The notes: generated by a model from the sequence alone, not told the origin. DNA of 64,000 bases from Bidens hawaiensis (GCA_021521415.1 JAIQDT010007623.1:24443-88442), one strand, 5' to 3'; shown: positions 11,604 through 24,307, counted from the first letter of the stretch. Numbers and translations are program-made.

Positions 11604-12815
11604 ATCTTCACCTTGATGAGTTCACTTCAAGAGATATTAAGATCGAGACAAACATCCATAAGGACACGCCTAGCACCCAAAATATGTTTTTTTTTTCATT
11701 ATTATTGACTATTATCTTATGGTATGTTTAAATGTGCCACCACCATATCCATGTTAGATAAATCTAAATTCTTACTTGTCTCCATACGACCTTTTACATA
11801 TTTTAATCAATTGATATGTATATTGCAATTGACTTGAGATAGCTTGGGATCCTTGATTGGTGTGTAAGAGAACTTTTTCATATCTTGAGTTCTAAAGAAA
11901 AAATAACATTCTTTATGTCATATTGTTTACCTCAATTTTAAAAGACATTCGATTGAGAGGTGGAGCACGAACAACAAATCAAATAAAATTTCTAAGCATT
12001 CGACAAAATAATTACATTTGCAAAGTCACATCAACCTTTTAAATATTCGACTATATGTGAAATCAAGATCGACATGGACTAAATATAACATGCATGGCAT
12101 ATAACATGAACGAGTATATGCTTTTAATTTGATGCATACATATGGAAATCAAGTACCAATAAATCTCTCTTGTCAATTCACAAGGATAAGTATTCTTTAA
12201 TGATGATTAAGCCCCCGCTCGATTTAATTCATTCATAACGGAACCATAAAATAAAATCATTTGTTGTTTTTATTGGATTTAATATAAATTAAAGTGTAAA
12301 TCACGTCATTCATCTCGTGGTATGTTAAAACTTTAGCTTTCGGTTTTAGGTATGAGGAATTACAGCTATATATAATACTTGCTATAGTACTCTCCTTATT
12401 TTACATGTATATGTTTTTGTCTCTTGCATGGTCGATGTTAATTTCTTTTTGCTAAATTCATATTAATGTGGTTTACATAAAAAGGATGTTAGAAATCTCT
12501 TTATAGATTTATTAGATATAAGAATTTATATAAATATTAAGATGACTGAAGACATATTACTTTAGGGAGGCCCAAATGATGGTTAAAGCAAATGAAATAT
12601 GCCTCAATCATATCTCAAGTTAGGAGACTAAAAGATGGAAGTCGAAAGATTCTATTATGGATGGTTATTATCATCATCGAATGTGTCCTACACTTTTGTT
12701 ACTACACCCAAATAAATTTAGTGAGAATGAATTTCATTATTATAGCTTATACTAAATATATTATTACTTCAGATGTAGGTTATTTTTGAATATTTGAACC
12801 GGATTACTAGATAAA

Positions 12816-12843
12816 CTAGGGTATAGCCCGCGTGACACGCGGG
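12816..12843 (-). other. Helitron 3' terminus: hairpin plus CTAG
   Basis: Hairpin 12827-12843 with perfect 8-bp arms and a one-base centre, a 7-nt spacer, then CTAG ending at 12816 next to host A on the plus strand. The hairpin is the presumed rolling-circle termination signal. Confidence 0.9.
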
Positions 12844-15171
12844 TGGAATAACATGTCACTAAATATAATCAAATTAAACATCAATTTAAACAAACATATA
12901 TTTTTTTAACTATTAAAACTTGATAGAGTTACGTTGTCACTAAACACATCATCATACCAACCAAAAATTAATAGATTTACATTGTCTTAATATTAAAACT
13001 TTCAAATTACACGAAGTTAATTTGAGCATAACAACCATTACACATCAACAAAATAACCAATAATGTTTTTTGCTATTAAACCATCATCAACATCTTGAAA
13101 ACTTCAACCAAAAGAAAATCACTTTCCTAACACACCTGAAAATTGTTACAACACAATAGCAAATTATATAAAATATAAACCACACAAAACAACATGTATA
13201 ATAATTAGTAACATATAAACATTACTAAAGTTGTTATATGGAACCAATAAATCTTAACTTCCAAATTATAGTTATTAGAAAGTGTGAAGAGGTGTTGACC
13301 ATCTACTACTTGTATTAAATCTAACAACAATATCTAAAGAATTTTATATTGAAAATGTATATTTAGAATGGTTTACTATATTTACGGTTAATCAAAATCA
13401 GTTAACAAAGACAATAATAAGTTGCTTAATTTAAAAATGAAATAATAATAAGAATAATATATAAACATTAAACTCTCTCCTTAATTATCGTTTTTATAGT
13501 CAAACGTTATAATATATTTGAATTTCAAATTAGTGAAAAATAAAATATTAGTGTAAAATAAAATATTAACATTTTTAGAAACTTCTAGAATATATTATAT
13601 CTGGAAAAATAAAAGATTGATCATAAAACAAAGTATTTTTAGAACATATGATTATATACTATTATATAATTTTATTTAATATTATATAATTTCAGATCAC
13701 GAATAAACACCTTAACAATCTTTTCTCATATAACAATATCTAGATAATTAGAGACTGTTAATAATATAATCGTAAGAAATTCATAATTAGTTTAATTGAG
13801 ATAAATAATAAATAATAAAATATGTTGATTTTGAAAACGAAAAGGTGGCCCGATGCGTTTACCAGTTATGGGCAAACCGGTCAGTTTTAAACAATTGGAA
13901 ATCCAAGGCTAGCTTTCTATAATTACCAATGTCAGACTTTAAAAACTTTGAAATCAAAAGGCTTATGCATCATTCCAAGCAGTACCATTTAAGCCACACA
14001 AAGTTGCCCATATTTCTAAAATAATAAATATAAGAAAAACATGTATTAAAAAACCATGTTTCTAATTAATGCACATATTTTAAGTTTGAAGTTGCCAATT
14101 GCCTAGTAATAGAAAACTGTAAATGAGTTCAACCAAATTCTCAAAATTAATGATATCATCATATAACATATCCAAAGATGTGAGCAAAGATTTTGGTCGA
14201 TGGAAAAAGTTTGCTTTATGAGACTTACTAAACAAATATAAGAATAAATCAAATAAAGTGAAAATAATATAGTACATATATATATAGACTTACCTGAAGA
14301 TTATTCATAAAGAATTCAATTGCAACATTCGTTTCACAAGGTCCATTCTACACGTTAAACCAAAAAGAACATAAAGATAATAAAATTTTGAAATGCAATT
14401 AAGTTCCAAACAAAAAATATAAATCAAGATGGAACTGTTTTTGTTATTATAATCGAATGATACAACACAACATGACTAATAGATATAGATGGTTATGCGC
14501 ACCACAACCTTTGCTATGAACTAATGGAGATATTTGTGGCATCCCATCCAAATGGGTCATCTTCACCAACTCTGCGTGCCTACTACATAACAAAAAAGAA
14601 AATGGGTCATTTGGTTATTTACATTACATACATTGCAGAGGGTAGGTTATGGGGTCGAAGATGGAAATGGTGTGAAGAATTGCCTACTCATCATGTATGT
14701 TATATATTGATTGGACAATAGTTTATTTTTGTTGAAGTTCGTAACATAGAAATTGTTATAAATGAAATTTAATATTAGACGTAACAACATGCATAACTCA
14801 AGGCAATATATTTATAGATACTAACTGAATATAGATTAGAAATAATTTAGGTATAATTGTAAATTTGAAATGATATCAATTGGCATATAGTAGGTAACTG
14901 AATATTTGACTAAATAATAAGTTTGAATATAATTATAGCGGTTTATTGTAAATCTTTTTTTTCCTAAAATAAACGATTGATTATATTCAAAATGTATATT
15001 TAGAATGTATTATTATATAATAAATTTAATACTTCAATATTTAAGGTTAATCAAAATCGTTTAATATTTAATAATAATACGTTGCTTAATTTAGGAATGA
15101 AATAATAATAACAATAATAAAAAACATAATAGTTTCATTAACTATCGTTATTAAAGTTAAACCTTTAAATA

Positions 15172-17328
15172 TGTTGGTGTATTTTGTGACCGTCGCTATG
15201 CAATTCTGACCAGCGGAGACGAAGTGGCGAAGTTAGAACAACTTCGCCATAGGCGAAGCTGGAACAACTTCGCCTACAGGACCAAGCCCAAGCCCGCGAA
15301 GTTGTTTATCTATATATATGTGTGTCTTGTTTAGGGTTTAGTATCCAGAAAGTTAGAATTTTGTGTGTTCAGTTCAATTGTCTAGAGAGAAACAGAGAGG
15401 GAGAGTCGTGTGGGACGACCCGAGGTAGAGCTCACCTCGGGTCGGCCGTGTCTTTGTTTATGTTCGGTATGTAACGTGTTATGGTTATTATATAAAAGAT
15501 CTGCAGATTCGTTTATCCCGTTCGTGTGTTTGTTTATGTTTAATCGTGTTCTTCGTCTTCTACACCATTAAACGAGTCTAGGAGGATTCCGCACTCCTAG
15601 ACCTCGTGCGGATCTCGTATCGATCAGCGACGTCCCGGGGGGACTTACAAGTGGTATCAGAGCCTTAGGCTCTTATGCTATGGTTCGAGATCTGCGTTTT
15701 GGTGTTTCTGGCACGTTTCTGATGCGTTTTTGGCCGAAGAGCCGCCGTAGGCGAAGTTATTGTGTTCAGGCGAAGTTGTCGCTAAAATTTTTGGGTTTTG
15801 GCGAAGTTGACTTTTTAGGCGAAGTTAATGAGGGGCGAAGTTGACTTTTAGGCGAAGTTGACTTTCAAGCGAAGTTAAAAAAAAAAATTTAAAAAAATTA
15901 AAAAAAAAAACTGTTTGGAGTTTTAGTCTGTATGGCCAGGTGTACACGATTATTGTGAGACCGAAAGTGTTGTTCCGACAACGAGTGAAACTTGGTATCT
16001 CTTGGTCTTACGTGTGAACAAATACGGGTCAACTCTGGATATGGAGTTGAAGTTGTGAATGGGATATTGATTGAAACTGGATATTGACACATATTTGGGT
16101 GTTTGTGGGCAAAGAAATTGTTGTTGTTGGAGGTTGACCAACTGAAGAATGTCAAATCGAACCGAAGGTTTTCATCATTACTGGATTGCGGTCAGAGCAT
16201 AGTATTTATGTTATTTTCAAGGCGTTCGAGAATTGGCCTCTGTTACGATTTTGGAACAAGTTGGATTTAATCGGGAATTAATTTGTTTATGTTCTTGATC
16301 GTTATCCATGGTGATTGAAGATACTTCGGATTAACTAATGATCATGTGTGTTAGATTCTGTCAAGGTGGTTTTGTGATGAAATTGATCACTTGATGTTGA
16401 GTAGTTGAAGATTGAACCTTATCTTACTATATAATTCCGACGTGATGGTGAAGTTGTGGAAGGAGCCCAACTTCACGTGTTGGTGAAGTTAGAAGAACTT
16501 TACGTGTTGGTGAAGTTAGAAGAACTTCACGTGATAGGTTTAGATGATCAATTAGGCACGGAGATGCATAGTCGGAGAAGCTTACACTGAAGGGGAGATC
16601 TGATATGGAAGACGTCGGGTGATTGGTAGATTTGTGGAGTTACATGACAGTTTCAGACACAGCTGGTTGAAGGCAGGATGGATGTTGCATGTATATGTGA
16701 AGTTCAAGTTTGAAGATCATAGTGCAATCGAGTCCTACAAGAAGGAGCAAACATAAGATCATCAGTTAAGAGGGAGTCTGTTGGTGCATGTTTTGTAACA
16801 TATGATCTTTTGTGTTTATTAGAATTGAGAGCAACGGTCAAAGGGGAGTCTGTTGGTGCATTTTGTGACCGTCGCTATGCAATTCTGACCAGCGGAGACG
16901 AAGTGGCGAAGTTAGAACAACTTCGCCATAGGCGAAGCTGGAACAACTTCGCCTACAGGACCAAGCCCAAGCCCGCGAAGTTGTTTATCTATATATATGT
17001 GTGTCTTGTTTAGGGTTTAGTATCCAGAAAGTTAGAATTTTGTGTGTTCAGTTCAATTGTCTAGAGAGAAACAGAGAGGGAGAGTCGTGTGGGACGACTC
17101 GAGGTAGAGCTCACCTCGGGTCGGCCGTGTCTTTGTTTATGTTCGGTATATAACGTGTTATGGTTATTATATAAAAGATCTGCAGATTCGTTTATCCCGT
17201 TCGTGTGTTTGTTTATGTTTAATCGTGTTCTTCGTCTTCTACACCATTAAACGAGTCTAGGAGGATTCCGCACTCTTAGACCTCGTGCGGATCTCGTATC
17301 GATCAGCGACGCCCCGGGGGGGCTTACA
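15172..17328 (+). mobile_element. Non-autonomous LTR retrotransposon, 478-bp LTRs, TSD AAATA
   Basis: LTRs 15172-15649 and 16851-17328 are both 478 bp, start TGTTGGTG and end CTTACA, and differ at 6 positions, all transitions. TSD AAATA at 15167-15171 and 17329-17333. PBS TGGTATCAGAGCC at 15652-15664; polypurine tract AAAGGGGAGTC just before 16851. The 1.2-kb interior has no gag or pol, so it must be mobilised by another element. A TATATATATG box near 15311 is the likely promoter. The AGTT-ending word GGCGAAGTT recurs in U3 and after the PBS. Superfamily not decidable. Confidence 0.92.
15735..15875 (+). repeat. GGCGAAGTT word cluster after the PBS
   Basis: Six exact GGCGAAGTT and one AGCGAAGTT, spaced 14-35 bp, just downstream of the PBS. 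The same word occurs in both orientations in the LTR U3 (15228-15290), giving inverted AACTTCGCC partners. The later interior (16450-16540) has a related repeat, GTGTTGGTGAAGTTAGAAGA. Confidence 0.75.
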
Positions 17329-17364
17329 AAATATATTTGAATTTCAAATTTTTGCAAAAATGTC

Positions 17365-17400
<36 letters not shown>
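17365..17400. repeat. (ATT)n microsatellite
   Basis: About 11 uninterrupted TTA/ATT units in Helitron sequence just right of the non-autonomous LTR element. Confidence 0.9.
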
Positions 17401-18505
17401 ATTATAAAATTCTGGAATAATAACGGATTAATTTAATGTAGATTAATATTTTTAGAAACTTCTAGAATAGATTATATTTGGAAAATCAATATTATACTTT
17501 TTTGTTTAATTTTAAAAATCATTATTATGATTTAGTAAATTTACTAGATTTATTATTCAGTAAATATTAATAAAAATTTAGAAACTTTATGATTATATAC
17601 AATTATATAATTTTATTTAATATTATATAAAAACATAAAATATTTCCTTAGATATAGTTAATTTAGTCAAACCTTCAAATATAGTCAGTAATAATTTGAA
17701 TTTGAATTTGAATTTCAAATTATAGTCAAAATGTCAACTAATAATAGAATCAGTTATGTACATTAATATCTTTATTAATTCTAGAATAAATTATATGTGG
17801 AAGATGAATATTATAATTTAATATGTATTTTAATTTTAATGATCAATATTATATATAGTTTAGTATATTTAGTATATTTATAATTAGTAAATGTTAATAA
17901 AAAATTAGTAATTTTATAATATTTCAGAAATATTAAATTAAAGATTAAAGATCATAACCCAATAAAACATTAAAGAGTACTGAATCAAAATTGGCCGGAA
18001 AAATATTAAAAATTGTGTAAGGCCCCGTTACCGGTGCCTCACTTTAACGTTGTGTTTACTCATTCACATAGTTCTAAATATCAGAGTTAATAAAAACATT
18101 CGCGGAATATTATAAACATTCGAACCATTACATTACATGACCATTAATCCTTGTCTTAACGAACATTCAAATTATTTTAACATAAAACATTGTCTTTAAA
18201 ATATCATAACATAACACTTCATTGAGATGCCAGTGTCTTCAAATCCATGCCATGTGCTTCCCCTCAAGCAAGTTGCCTCATTCTACTCACCTGCGTGCAT
18301 ACTAAAAGTCAGCTACGCTGAGTGAGTTCTAGTTAATCAGGCGACATACAATACATTCACATACTGACATATGCACCCGAAGGTACATACTTCATATTTA
18401 CTTACATGCTTACATACATTCGTACTTTCATCCTTTCTTTCATACTTACGTAATACTTTCATTCGTACATATACGTTTTAAAGAGCATTTCGCACTATTA
18501 ACTTC

Positions 18506-18634
18506 GCCGATATTATTAGAGTCGGTTCCCTACATTCTCCGATACTATTAGGGTCGGTTCCCTTCATTCGCCGATACTATTAGGGTCGGTTCCCATTCGT
18601 TCGCCGATATTAATAGGGTCGGTTCCCTACATTC
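18506..18634 (-). repeat. 32-33 bp tandem repeat in the solo LTR
   Basis: Four units of the type CCGATACTATTAGGGTCGG plus TTCCC..CATTCG. The counterpart in the LTR at 39657 is a 33-bp repeat at 40693-40782. Confidence 0.8.
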
Positions 18635-21384
18635 GTACTACTTTAACATACCTGTCCTTTACATACTTTCCTTGACAATGCGTGCAATCTCCGAAGAGCA
18701 TTCACGTACCATCAACATATCATACATACATTATTCATACATCATGTATATTCATACATACATCATTCATGCGTCATACATATCAATCATATCCTTAACT
18801 TCCACCTGACGGTACATGCAATATCTGAAGATCGTTCACACACCATCAAGCAATCATCATACATAAATCATACAAGGCATACACTTACCATTCAAGTTAA
18901 GTGTATTAACTATTATATCGAGTATGCATACAGCCCCGAAAACATAATAAGAAGTGGGGCTAGAAACTCACCTCAATGCGGTTGCGTTCACCGTTACGGT
19001 TATTCCCCTCTTTAGCTGTGCATGACTAACTGTATGACAATTACGCATATTACTTACTATCATTATCCATATCGTATTTCTAATCCAATTATAACCCTCA
19101 ACGAACAGGGGTCCGGGGGCAGCGCCCCTGGCAGCGGTGTCTAGGAGCAGCAGCCCTTAGCAGAGTCCAAGGGGCAGAGCCCCTGGCTGGGGTCAAGCTG
19201 CCAGGTCAGCTTGGAAAAATTTTATTTCTATTAACTGTCTTATCACATTTTCCATTAGCATTTTGAATCATTAATTAATTTGCTACTTAAAAGTTCAAGG
19301 TTTCTTTGTAATTAAATCATTCTTTTTCTACGTTCAGTGACCATTATGTCCTTTTGTTAAACTTCTAGTTCGTTACATTGCTCTTAATGAATTGGCTTAT
19401 CTTAGCGAACTGGTCCATGTAGAGAATTGAACCTTTTAACGAACTGGTTATTAAACGAACTAGACCTTATAACGAACTGGTCCTTTGACAAATCAGTTCA
19501 TGTAGCGAATCAGTCCATGTAACGAATGGAACCTTCCAATTCGTTATCTCTTTTAACGAATGACTATAACGAATCAAGGGTGATTCGTTATATTTTCCCT
19601 TAACAAATTGAACACGAACTGAAGCTAGTTCGCTATGCTTTCTTTAACGAATTACTTGGCGAATCACCCCTAGTTCGTTAACTCTCCATTAACGAATTAG
19701 GGTTAGGTCAAAGAATGTCAGAAAATTCTCTGACATTCCTCTAACCTCGTACCCCTTTCCGGCGCCGCCTCCGGAAAAACGTATTTTTGCATCATTTTCA
19801 CCGTTTTTCGTCTTGTTCGATCCAGATCTGAGCTAGTGTCACACCCCCACTTAAGGCCTAGGCGTGCGACCCAATAGTTGGTATTGTGTTTGTATATAAA
19901 TCAGAGTTACGTTTGATTTGCGGAAGTCTTATAAATTATAAGGATCAAAGTTATAATATTACAAAAGATGAAATTATAAAAGATTCATGTTTTAAGTTAA
20001 CAAGATTATTTATTTTAATTACAAACCACCATTTATATATTAAGGTTTTAAACAAAAGATCCAAGCCATCGGATTCAAATATAGCACTTCGACACTCCAA
20101 GCGCTATCCTTGTTCACCTGCAAAATTTAAGAAAATACGCCAGCAACGAATGCTTGTGTACACGCTGACGCTAAAATATTTTCATTTACTTTATTACCCC
20201 TCGAGACTATGCCTGTCTCGGCCCATCGTGGCTTAGGAATAACAAAGTTAAATAACACATTTATAAATTCAAGTCTCTACTCTAGGTCACCTCAGCAAAC
20301 ACCACAGCGTTCGACTTAGTTAAGTCCCGTAAGTATACACAATGATCGTACTTCCCGCGGGAAAGCGTCCTACGATCAGGGTGGTGCGATGTGCCCATCG
20401 CGTACTACCACATATGTAAGAATCCAAACACACGTATACCACAGCCTGAGAGCTAGGTTTATACTTTCAGTTATAATGGTTTTAGGGACACGTAGTCCCT
20501 TGTAATCATTTTCATATAACATGTTTGACTCATTTGAAAACAAGTTTAAAAGTTTGGGGACGTATTCACCTTATCACTTTGGGATCGGCTTCAACACCGT
20601 CCGAGGGTCTTTCCCTTGCTATCTCGCACCTATAGTACGAGTATAACCATTTGTTAGTCGGATATACAATCCAGCTTAAGACCTTTAGTCTTATTTTATA
20701 TCCTTTACCTCGATGAACCTTTAGTTCATAGATCTCTTTTACTTAAAAACCTTTAGTTTAAAAGTAATTATAAACCTTTAGTTTATTTATGAAACCCGAC
20801 GTTTCTTTTTCTCAAAGAAACGTATTCTTTTTTTTTTTATTATTTTAGAATACTCATTATTACTTAAATAATATTTTCATAACAAAGAATATATATATCA
20901 CATATACATAATATTCATATTATATCTTTATTCTTTTCTTTGTTATGTTTTCTTTTCTTTTATCGAGGTATCGAGAATAACATCGACTTAAGGTTTAAGC
21001 CGTTTATAATATTTTATATTCATTGGCGTTTTAAGCCCTACCTTAAAGGCTTAAGAAAACCCTAGTGATTCGAGCAGCACTCCAACGCCGCTTCATTTCT
21101 CGATCAACTTTTTTTCTCGACACGCAGATCAATGAACGCCAATTTTCAACACTCGTTGGCACGCTTCTCGAGACTCATTGCCATAATAACAAACGCCTTC
21201 TTGGTATGCGGGTGGAGGGTGGCACAAACTTTAAGGAATCGTTGGTACACAAAACGAGGAATCGGAGCACGTTTAGCGAGGAAATAAGGCACAAAATTCG
21301 AGGTATGATAATATGGCTAGAGAGATGTTAGAGAGAGAGAGGATGACTGATTTTGGTGTGATTGGAATGAGATCCCGGACCTGC

Positions 21385-21390
21385 TATTTA
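21385..21390 (-). promoter_or_regulatory. TATA-like box of the LTR
   Basis: GTAAATAG on the minus strand, followed about 30 bases on by a CACACC/CT-rich region (GAGAGAGAG on plus). Position relative to the G-box cluster supports a promoter; not proven. Confidence 0.5.
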
Positions 21391-21487
21391 CAGACAAAAC
21401 CTGGAGTCCCATCGCGGTACGCGATGGCCTCCTGGGCACCCATCACGTACTCCGACGTAGCCCTGGCCAGTCACAATGTAGGTCTGC

Positions 21488-21602
21488 CACGTGTCGCCAC
21501 GTGGTAGACGGTGTGCCACGTGTTGACACGTGGCGGGCGTCATGCCACGTGTGGCCATGTGTCGGGACACGTGGCAACCGGTGTGCCACATGTTGACACG
21601 TG
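21488..21602. promoter_or_regulatory. Seven CACGTG G-boxes in the LTR U3
   Basis: Exact CACGTG at 21488, 21498, 21517, 21527, 21546, 21568 and 21597, with near matches between them and a CCACGTCATC (C/G hybrid) near 21630. G-boxes bind bZIP and bHLH factors (ABF, HY5, PIF, MYC). In the element's direction the cluster ends about 100 bp upstream of the TATA-like box, a typical promoter position. Confidence 0.8.
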
Positions 21603-21909
21603 GCGAAACTGGTGCCAGATGTGTCAGGCCACGTCATCGCGTATCGCGATGACATAAGTTAACAGCAATCGCGTATCGCTGTTGACTTCTTCTAGAAACG
21701 TTGACCAAGCCCCATCGCGTATGGCTTGTCTTCTGTCCCGCCGCGTAGCGCAATAGGAAAAGAAAACTGATTTTTCATTTTAAACCCTAAGGTTTGGAAA
21801 TTTTGTCATTTCTGGTCCTTTGACTTTGGAAAGTTGACATTTTGAACTCGGAATTTTCATAATGTTACATCCTCCCCACCTTGAAATAAATCTCATCCTC
21901 GAGATTGCT

Positions 21910-22572
21910 TTACAAAAACAAGTGGGGGTATTTCTTTCTCATTTCCGATTCAAGTTCCCATGTATATTCGGGCCCTCTACGCGTGTCCCATTTTACTTCA
22001 CAATTTTCAATGTCCTTTTTTTTTAATTTCTTCGTTTTCGAATCTTCTATTTGAATTGAACGTTCTACAAATTTTAAGTTTTCATTTATTTCGACTTCTT
22101 TTAATGGCATAGCTAAAGATTCATTGGTTAAACATTTATGCAGATTCGAAACATCGAATACATCGTGTATCCTTTGCATTTCCTCGGGCAGTCGCAATCG
22201 GTATGCCACGGTGCCGATTCGTTCAAGTACCTCAAAAGGTCCAACGAATCGAGGGCTTAACTTTCCTTTCTTACCGAAGCGAACAACGCCTCTCCAAGGC
22301 GAGACTTTCAATAATACTTTGTCACCAACATTGAACTCCAACGGCTTACGACGGACATCGGCATAACTCTTTTGGCGATCACGTGCCGTCTTAAGTCGTT
22401 CTCGGATTTGGAGAATTTTGTCGGTGGTTTCTTGGACTATCTCGGGTCCACACAATTGATTTTCTCCGGTTTCAGACCAACACACAGGCGTTCTACACTT
22501 TCGACCATATAACGCCTCAAATGGTGCGGCTTGAATACTTGTGTGATAGCTATTGTTATACGAGAATTCCAT
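21910..22572 (-). pseudogene. Integrase C-terminal part with GPF module and terminal chromodomain-like region
   Basis: 220 codons. [11 protein letters not shown] and [13 protein letters not shown] belong to the end of the integrase core, [14 protein letters not shown] and [16 protein letters not shown] are the GPF/Y module, then [12 protein letters not shown]. The tail ([23 protein letters not shown]) resembles the chromodomain-like end of Tekay/Del chromoviruses, which guides integration to chromatin. It was continuous with the upstream integrase frame but is cut off by a stop at 22591-22593. Confidence 0.85.
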
Positions 22573-22590
22573 TAGGGTTAAGTGGTCATC

Positions 22591-23184
22591 CTAACTTCCA
22601 CCTAAATCAATCACACAAGCCCGAAGCATGTCTTCCAACGTTTGGATCGTCCTTTCGCTTTGCCCATCGGTTTGCGAATGATAGGCGGTGCTAAGGTTTA
22701 GTTTTATGCCTACCGCTTGTTGGAAGCTCTTCCAGAAATGAGACGTAAAACGACTGTCTCGATCAGAGATTATAGACAGCGGTACTCCATGTAAAGCGAC
22801 GATGGTGTTTACATAGATACGCGCTAATCTATCCATAGAGTATGATTCATTGATGGGTATAAAATGCGCGGACTTTGTCAATCGGTCCACGATAACCCAA
22901 ATTGCGGTGTGTTGTCGAGCCGTTTTAGGGAGTTTGGTAATGAAATCCATGGTTATTAACTCCCACTTCCATACGGGAAGTTCGGGTTGCTGAAGCAATC
23001 CCGAAGGCTTTTGGTGTTCAGCCTTGACTTTCAAACATGTTAAACATTTCGCCACATGAGAAGCAACATCCCTTTTCATCCCATTCCACCAATAGTTTGA
23101 TTTGAGGTTATGGTACATTTTGTCGCTTCCGGGATGCATCATATACTTGGATTTGTGAGCCTCGTTCAAAATTTTCTCACGCAA
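22591..23184 (-). pseudogene. Integrase: zinc-binding domain and catalytic core
   Basis: 197 codons. H2C2 zinc finger (HP..., [13 protein letters not shown]), then the DDE core: Asp in TMDFITKLP, Asp in [10 protein letters not shown], Glu in [13 protein letters not shown]. It inserts retroelement cDNA into the genome. The frame ends GGS-stop, where a Trp codon is expected from the family, giving TAG. Upstream it is out of frame with RNase H because of a tandem duplication. Confidence 0.9.
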
Positions 23185-23380
23185 ATCCCCAATGATTGGT
23201 ACCCAAATTCTATTGTCGAGTCTAAGGATACCATCGTCACCCTTGACTAGCGAGTTAATGGTGTCAAAGGTGAGCCTCCTTCAAAATTTTCTCACGCAAA
23301 TCCCCAATGATTGGTACCCAAATTCTATTGTCGAGTCTAAGGATACCATCATCACCCTTGACTAGCGAGTTAATGGTGTC
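23156..23380. repeat. 110-bp direct duplication (period 115) in pol
   Basis: 23156-23265 and 23271-23380 are nearly identical, separated by AAAGG. The 115-bp period is not a multiple of three and throws RNase H and integrase into different frames. Confidence 0.92.
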
Positions 23381-24307
23381 CTTACGCTTTTCGTCAGAGA
23401 TTTGGTTTTCATTAATCGCTTGAGTTTGGGCCAATTTTATTTGTTCGAAGAGGTCCACTTGGAGTTCTAGCCTCAACGCTCGGACTCTTTTTGGCTTTTC
23501 GTGTTCCTTGCGACTTAAGGCGTCAGGCACAACGTTGGCTTTGTCTTCATGGTAAACAATCTCACAATCATAGTCATTGAGTGTTTCCATCCATCGCCCT
23601 TGGCGCATTTTAAACACTTTTTGATGAAAGATATGCTTTAAGCTTTTATGATCAGTGTACACGGTGAATCTTACTCCATAGAGATAGTGCCTCCATATCT
23701 TAAGTGCAAAGATTATGGCGCCTAACTTTAGATCGTGAGTCGTATAGTTCTTTTCGTGTACTTTGAGTTGACGAGAGGCGTAGGCGATTACTTTCTTGCG
23801 TTGCATTAGTACACATACCAAACCAGAATAGGACGCGTCACTAAAGACAACAAAATCCTCAGTACCTTCTGGCAAGGCTAGGATAGGTGCTTGGGTAAAT
23901 TTTTGTTTGAGTATATCGAATGCCTGTTGTTGCTTTGTTCCCCACTCATATCTGATGTTCTTTCGGGTTAAGGAGGTTAAGGGAACAAAGATTCGGGAAA
24001 AGTTTTCAATGAACCTACGGTAATAGCCGGCCAAACCTAAGAAACTTCTGACTTCGGTTGGCGATTTTGGGATCTCCAAATTAGAGATAGCTTCAATCTT
24101 AGCGGGATCGACTTGAATACCGTTTACTTTGATGATGTGACCAAGAAATTGTACTTCTTGTAACCAGAATTCGCATTTTGAAAATATAGCATACAACTTC
24201 TTGGTTCTAAGAATTTCGAGCAGAGTTCGGAGATGGATTTCATGATCATCCTTAGACTTAGAATAAATTAATATGTCGTCGATGAATACAATCACAAATT
24301 TATCCAA
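23264..24307 (-). pseudogene. Reverse transcriptase second half and RNase H
   Basis: 347 open codons in the same frame as the upstream [17 protein letters not shown] holds the RT catalytic pair (FIDD), followed by FLGH and the RNase H domain with FSDASYSG (first Asp), the DHKSLKHIF segment and ALSRKEHEK at its end. The first methionine codon is not at the start; this is the continuation of the frame interrupted by TGA at 24323-24325. Confidence 0.9.

Larger units (their letters stand above)
19837..21869 (-). repeat. 3' LTR of the Ty3/gypsy element (2033 bp)
   Basis: Begins (minus) TGTAACATTATG and ends GGGGGTGTGACA. It carries the presumed intact promoter: G-box cluster 21488-21602, TATA-like TAAATA at 21385-21390, CT-rich start region, then over 1.5 kb of R/U5. 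Contains AACCTTTAGTT repeats (20700-20790) absent from the other LTR. Confidence 0.9.

Noticed and set aside
16810..17013. 67-codon frame in the right LTR of the 2.16-kb element
   Set aside because: LTR sequence; the same region in the left LTR gives the same partial frame; no gag or pol motifs.
21065..21507. Frames MIRAALQRRF.. and MAREMLERER.. seen on plus here and on minus at 31480-32029
   Set aside because: They lie in LTR leader sequence. The opposite strands reflect the LTR inversion, not two genes.
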